Assembly: GCF_014805685.1 (NCBI RefSeq)
Contig: NC_060887.1
Coordinates: 9,933,963 to 9,997,962 of the forward strand
Origin: Silurus meridionalis
Taxonomy: Eukaryota; Chordata; Actinopteri; Siluriformes; Siluridae
Length of the DNA: 64,000 nt
Direction: 5' to 3'
A program made the translations under genes and the position numbers. Below are positions 61,476-64,000 of this stretch, in pieces. Below the pieces are notes generated by a model. That model saw only the letters and a list, made by a program, of their open reading frames with translations, ran no database searches and was not told where the DNA came from. The number at the start of each line of letters is the position of its first letter. Positions within the stretch are counted from its first letter, which is position 1.

Positions 61476-62148
61476 GCAATTTTAAAGCGGATTAAAAGGA
61501 AATTCTATTCATTTTGTAATGCCAGGGAATTGATTTAGTTACTGTAAGCAAAGCAAAGGCAACCAAATACTAAGTGTTGTTTTGAAAAAAAAATTAATAC
61601 ATGAATGTATACCTTCATACCTATACTTTAACTCATCTTAAAATCGACTGCTGTTATGAAAGGGAGCCTGTGATATGTATAACACATCTAAAGACAAATA
61701 TTAGAAAATAAGAGGTGAAATTCTGACCAATCATTTCAGATTCATCTTCTGAGCTCAAACCCAAATATCTTCATTGCAAAGTAAATACTAATAAATTGGC
61801 TTTATTTTTCCAGCAATTTTAAAGCGGATTAAAAGGAAATTCTATTCATTTTGTAATGCCAGGGAATTGATTTAGTTACTGTAAGCAAAGCAAAGGCAAC
61901 CAAATACTAAGTGTTGTTTTGAAAAAAAATTAATACATGAATGTATACCTTCATACCTATACTTTAACTCATCTTAAAATCGACTGCTGTTATGAAAGGG
62001 AGCCTGTGATATGTATAACACATCTAAAGACAAATATTAGAAAATAAGAGGTGAAATTCTGACCAATCATTTCAGATTCATCTTCTGAGCTCAAACCCAA
62101 ATATCTTCATTGCAAAGTAAATACTAATAAATTGGCTTTATTTTTCCA
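61476..62148. repeat. 335-bp tandem repeat, two units
   Basis: 'gcaattttaaagcgg' at 61476 and 61813, then 'gcaattttaaagcacc' at 62149 (337 and 336 bp). Same unit as the seven-copy array at 56661. Confidence 0.93.
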
Positions 62149-62231
62149 GCAATTTTAAAGCACCTTTAGTTGCTTGAACTGTCTTGAAAGGTCACTTACA
62201 GCAGAAACTTTAGAACAATAATAATATTGTT

Positions 62232-62504
62232 GTTAATACTGTATACTGTTAATACTGTATACTGTTAATACTGTATACTGTTAATACTGTATACTGTTAA
62301 TACTGTATACTGTTAATACTGTATACTGTTAATACTGTATACTGTTAATACTGTATACTGTTAATACTGTATACTGTTAATACTGTATACTGTTAATACT
62401 GTATACTGTTAATACTGTATACTGTTAATACTGTATACTGTTAATACTGTATACTGTTAATACTGTATACTGTTAATACTGTATACTGTTAATACTGTAT
62501 ACTG
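62232..62504. repeat. 16-bp minisatellite, about seventeen units
   Basis: Perfect or near-perfect tandem TTAATACTGTATACTG. The homogeneity implies very recent expansion. The unit holds the palindrome GTATAC. Confidence 0.95.
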
Positions 62505-62854
62505 TACTATTTAATACTCATATTGTCCATATTGTCTTACATTGTCTATATTGTATTGTATAGCCTGTTTTGTCTTGTCTTGTCTGTTTTGTCTTGTCTT
62601 GTCTGTTTTGTCTTGTATATTCCAAGCTGAATGTATAGTTTTTATTTATGTCTGTACTTTTGAGAGTCACTAACAGCTGGAACCAAATTCCTTCTGTGTG
62701 TCAACACACTTAGTCAATAAACCTGATTCTGATTCTTATCAACCTCATAATTGGCTGTTTTGTTTAAACATTGTTAACATGAAAGATCTGTCTAGTGGTC
62801 TATCTAAATTTCTCTCTTTTGGTGTCATTTTGAGAATCATGGAATTACTTTAAA

Positions 62855-62991
62855 AGACCTTCATGTTTCTTGCTTTGATTCTGAAAAACAAAGAAGCAAA
62901 TTAACTATTGCAGTTGATAAACTGAATAAATATGTAGACATTAACAACAATGTATAACAACAATTACAGTCAGTACAAGATTTTTCTTACC
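62855..62991 (-). pseudogene. ApoA-IV relic: 5' exon and cut signal-peptide exon only
   Basis: The 5' untranslated exon ends at 62991 with an intact donor (62985-62990), and the next acceptor is intact at 62881-62883. The start codon is at 62862-62864, followed by K-V-F and then a stop created by the junction. Here the signal-peptide exon is fused to spacer that normally lies downstream of the gene ('ggaattactttaaa'). The rest of exon 2, exon 3 and exon 4 are gone. A three-base match AAA at the join suggests microhomology-mediated deletion. Confidence 0.88.
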
Positions 62992-63040
62992 TGCTCTATA
63001 AAACACCAGCTGTATGTATGCAAGACTGCCTTAGTCGCCA

Positions 63041-63089
63041 GTATATATACTGTAGAGAGGTGTGAGTTGTATTGAAAACTCAAAGTCCA
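63041..63089 (-). promoter_or_regulatory. Orphan apoA-IV promoter
   Basis: GTATATATAC at 63041-63050 and CAAAGTCCA at 63081-63089, both perfect, but with only a four-codon reading frame downstream. It points toward copy E, 2 kb away. Confidence 0.75.
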
Positions 63090-63375
63090 GGAGGTAGTGC
63101 AGTGCTGACAACCCTCCACATCATAACTTCCTAAGTTGACCATCGGTTACCACACAGTCTGAGCTTCATGTAGTGTGCTAATAAACATCTGAATGTCATG
63201 TAATAAAAGCACAGATAACATACAGGAATGGGAAAATGTAATCATTATGTTTCAACAGAGCAACTTTTAAAATATGTCCTGTGGGATTTCATATGAGTGT
63301 TAAGAACTTGAGTAGTGGTGTTACTATTGAACTGTGTATGTCTTAATATTTTTATTACTGTAAAGCCACTTTGTG

Positions 63376-64000
63376 AATATCCTGCAGGTGCTGATCTACT
63401 TTCTGTCTGATATCTTCAGTGTAGGGATCCAGCTGGGACTGCAGCTCCTTCACTTTCTCCTCCAGATTTCCCCTGAGCTCCTCTGTCTTCTGCAGCACAG
63501 TGGTTTTCAGAGCTTCAGTGTCAATGGACTCAGCATAGGGAGCCACAGCTACTCTCAGCTCCTCCATTTTCTGCTGAATTTGGGTCTTCATATCATCAGA
63601 ATAGGGCTCCAGTTTGCCCTTTACAGTGGTCAAGTCCTGCTCAAGACGTTCCTTCAGAACCTCAGCCTCCTGGAAGATCTTGGTCATGATGTCCTGGGCC
63701 ATAGGGCTCACTTGTTTCTGGAGAGTGACAGCATACTCACTGGCCATATTAGTGCCATCTGTAAATCTAGCACTATGAAGTAAAAACAAGAATCATGATT
63801 ATATAAGAGAAAATAACTTTAGATACAATCTAAACAGTAAACACAGTTTTTTACTTACGTGACTTCCTGGCCAAGTTGAGACTCTCTAATTGTTTTCAGT
63901 GTGTCCTCAGCAGTGTGTGTTGCCATGGCAACATAGTCCCAGAAAGCATCAGTCAATTGTTCCAGCTGTGGTTTGGGCTCATCAGCATAGAGCAAGTTGG
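63376..64000 (-). pseudogene. apoa4b: Apolipoprotein A-IV-like, copy F: last exon truncated, gene runs off the window
   Basis: Visible are part of exon 3 (from 63859 to the window end) and the 5' part of exon 4 (63772 down to about 63380), nearly identical to copy E. After ...VDQHLQ the sequence jumps into promoter-upstream spacer ('actttgtgaatat'), adding about eight foreign residues before a stop. This removes roughly the last 63 residues (KTVAPLTEDLQ through SLYESFTKTN) and the normal 3' UTR. The exon 3 end reads AC|GTAAGT, where the sisters have AA|GTAAGT, changing one junction residue from Asn to Thr. The signal-peptide exon and promoter lie outside the window. A shortened secreted protein is conceivable but lacks a polyadenylation context. 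Confidence 0.82.

Overview
The window is eukaryotic, with GT-AG introns, TATA promoters, dense microsatellites and teleost-type transposons. It carries a fish plasma apolipoprotein cluster with every gene on the minus strand. The order apoC-I, then apoE, then a tandem series of apoA-IV-like genes matches what I recall of the zebrafish chromosome 16 apoc1-apoeb-apoa4b cluster. The species cannot be fixed by reading. An otophysan fish, perhaps a catfish, fits the Tc1, L2, RTE, DIRS and hAT load; that is inference.

Layout. 0-5 kb: two adjacent Tc1-like transposons, the first split by an L2-type LINE. 5-7.3 kb: apoc1 (87 aa, three coding exons plus a 5' untranslated exon, TATA promoter). 7.3-12.1 kb: no recognisable gene. 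12.1-14.4 kb: apoeb (268 aa, four coding exons plus a 5' untranslated exon, TATAAAA promoter), with a basic receptor-binding-like cluster. 14.6-24 kb: microsatellites and LINE tails, no gene. 24.3-42 kb: a repeat-invaded stretch (RTE, DIRS, Rex1-like LINE, L2, hAT, old Tc1) that still holds two broken apoA-IV copies, a decayed one at 27.3-27.8 kb and one lacking its last exon at 35.0-35.7 kb. 42.9-64 kb: the main apoA-IV array.

The array contains copies A, B, C, D and E, an orphan promoter relic, and copy F, which runs off the window. A, B, D and E are intact 255-codon genes with identical exon phases (40, 151 and 577 coding nt). C has a one-base deletion in exon 3. The relic and F have lost exons at short-microhomology junctions. 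The basic duplicated unit is about 3.46 kb. The D-E interval is longer by almost exactly six extra copies of a 335-bp spacer repeat. Each copy carries the same promoter: a TATA palindrome and, about 30 bp upstream, CAAAGTCCA, which matches the HNF4-type consensus. The only promoter with a damaged motif belongs to the copy that lacks exon 4.

How the genes work together: all are secreted, amphipathic-helix lipid carriers of liver, gut and (in fish) yolk syncytial layer. ApoC-I modulates lipoprotein enzymes and receptor uptake, apoE is the receptor ligand, and the apoA-IV paralogues are surface components whose dose is set by array copy number. I did not find a new enzymatic or defence system. 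The novel material is the birth-and-death, gene-conversion and repeat-expansion record in the array.
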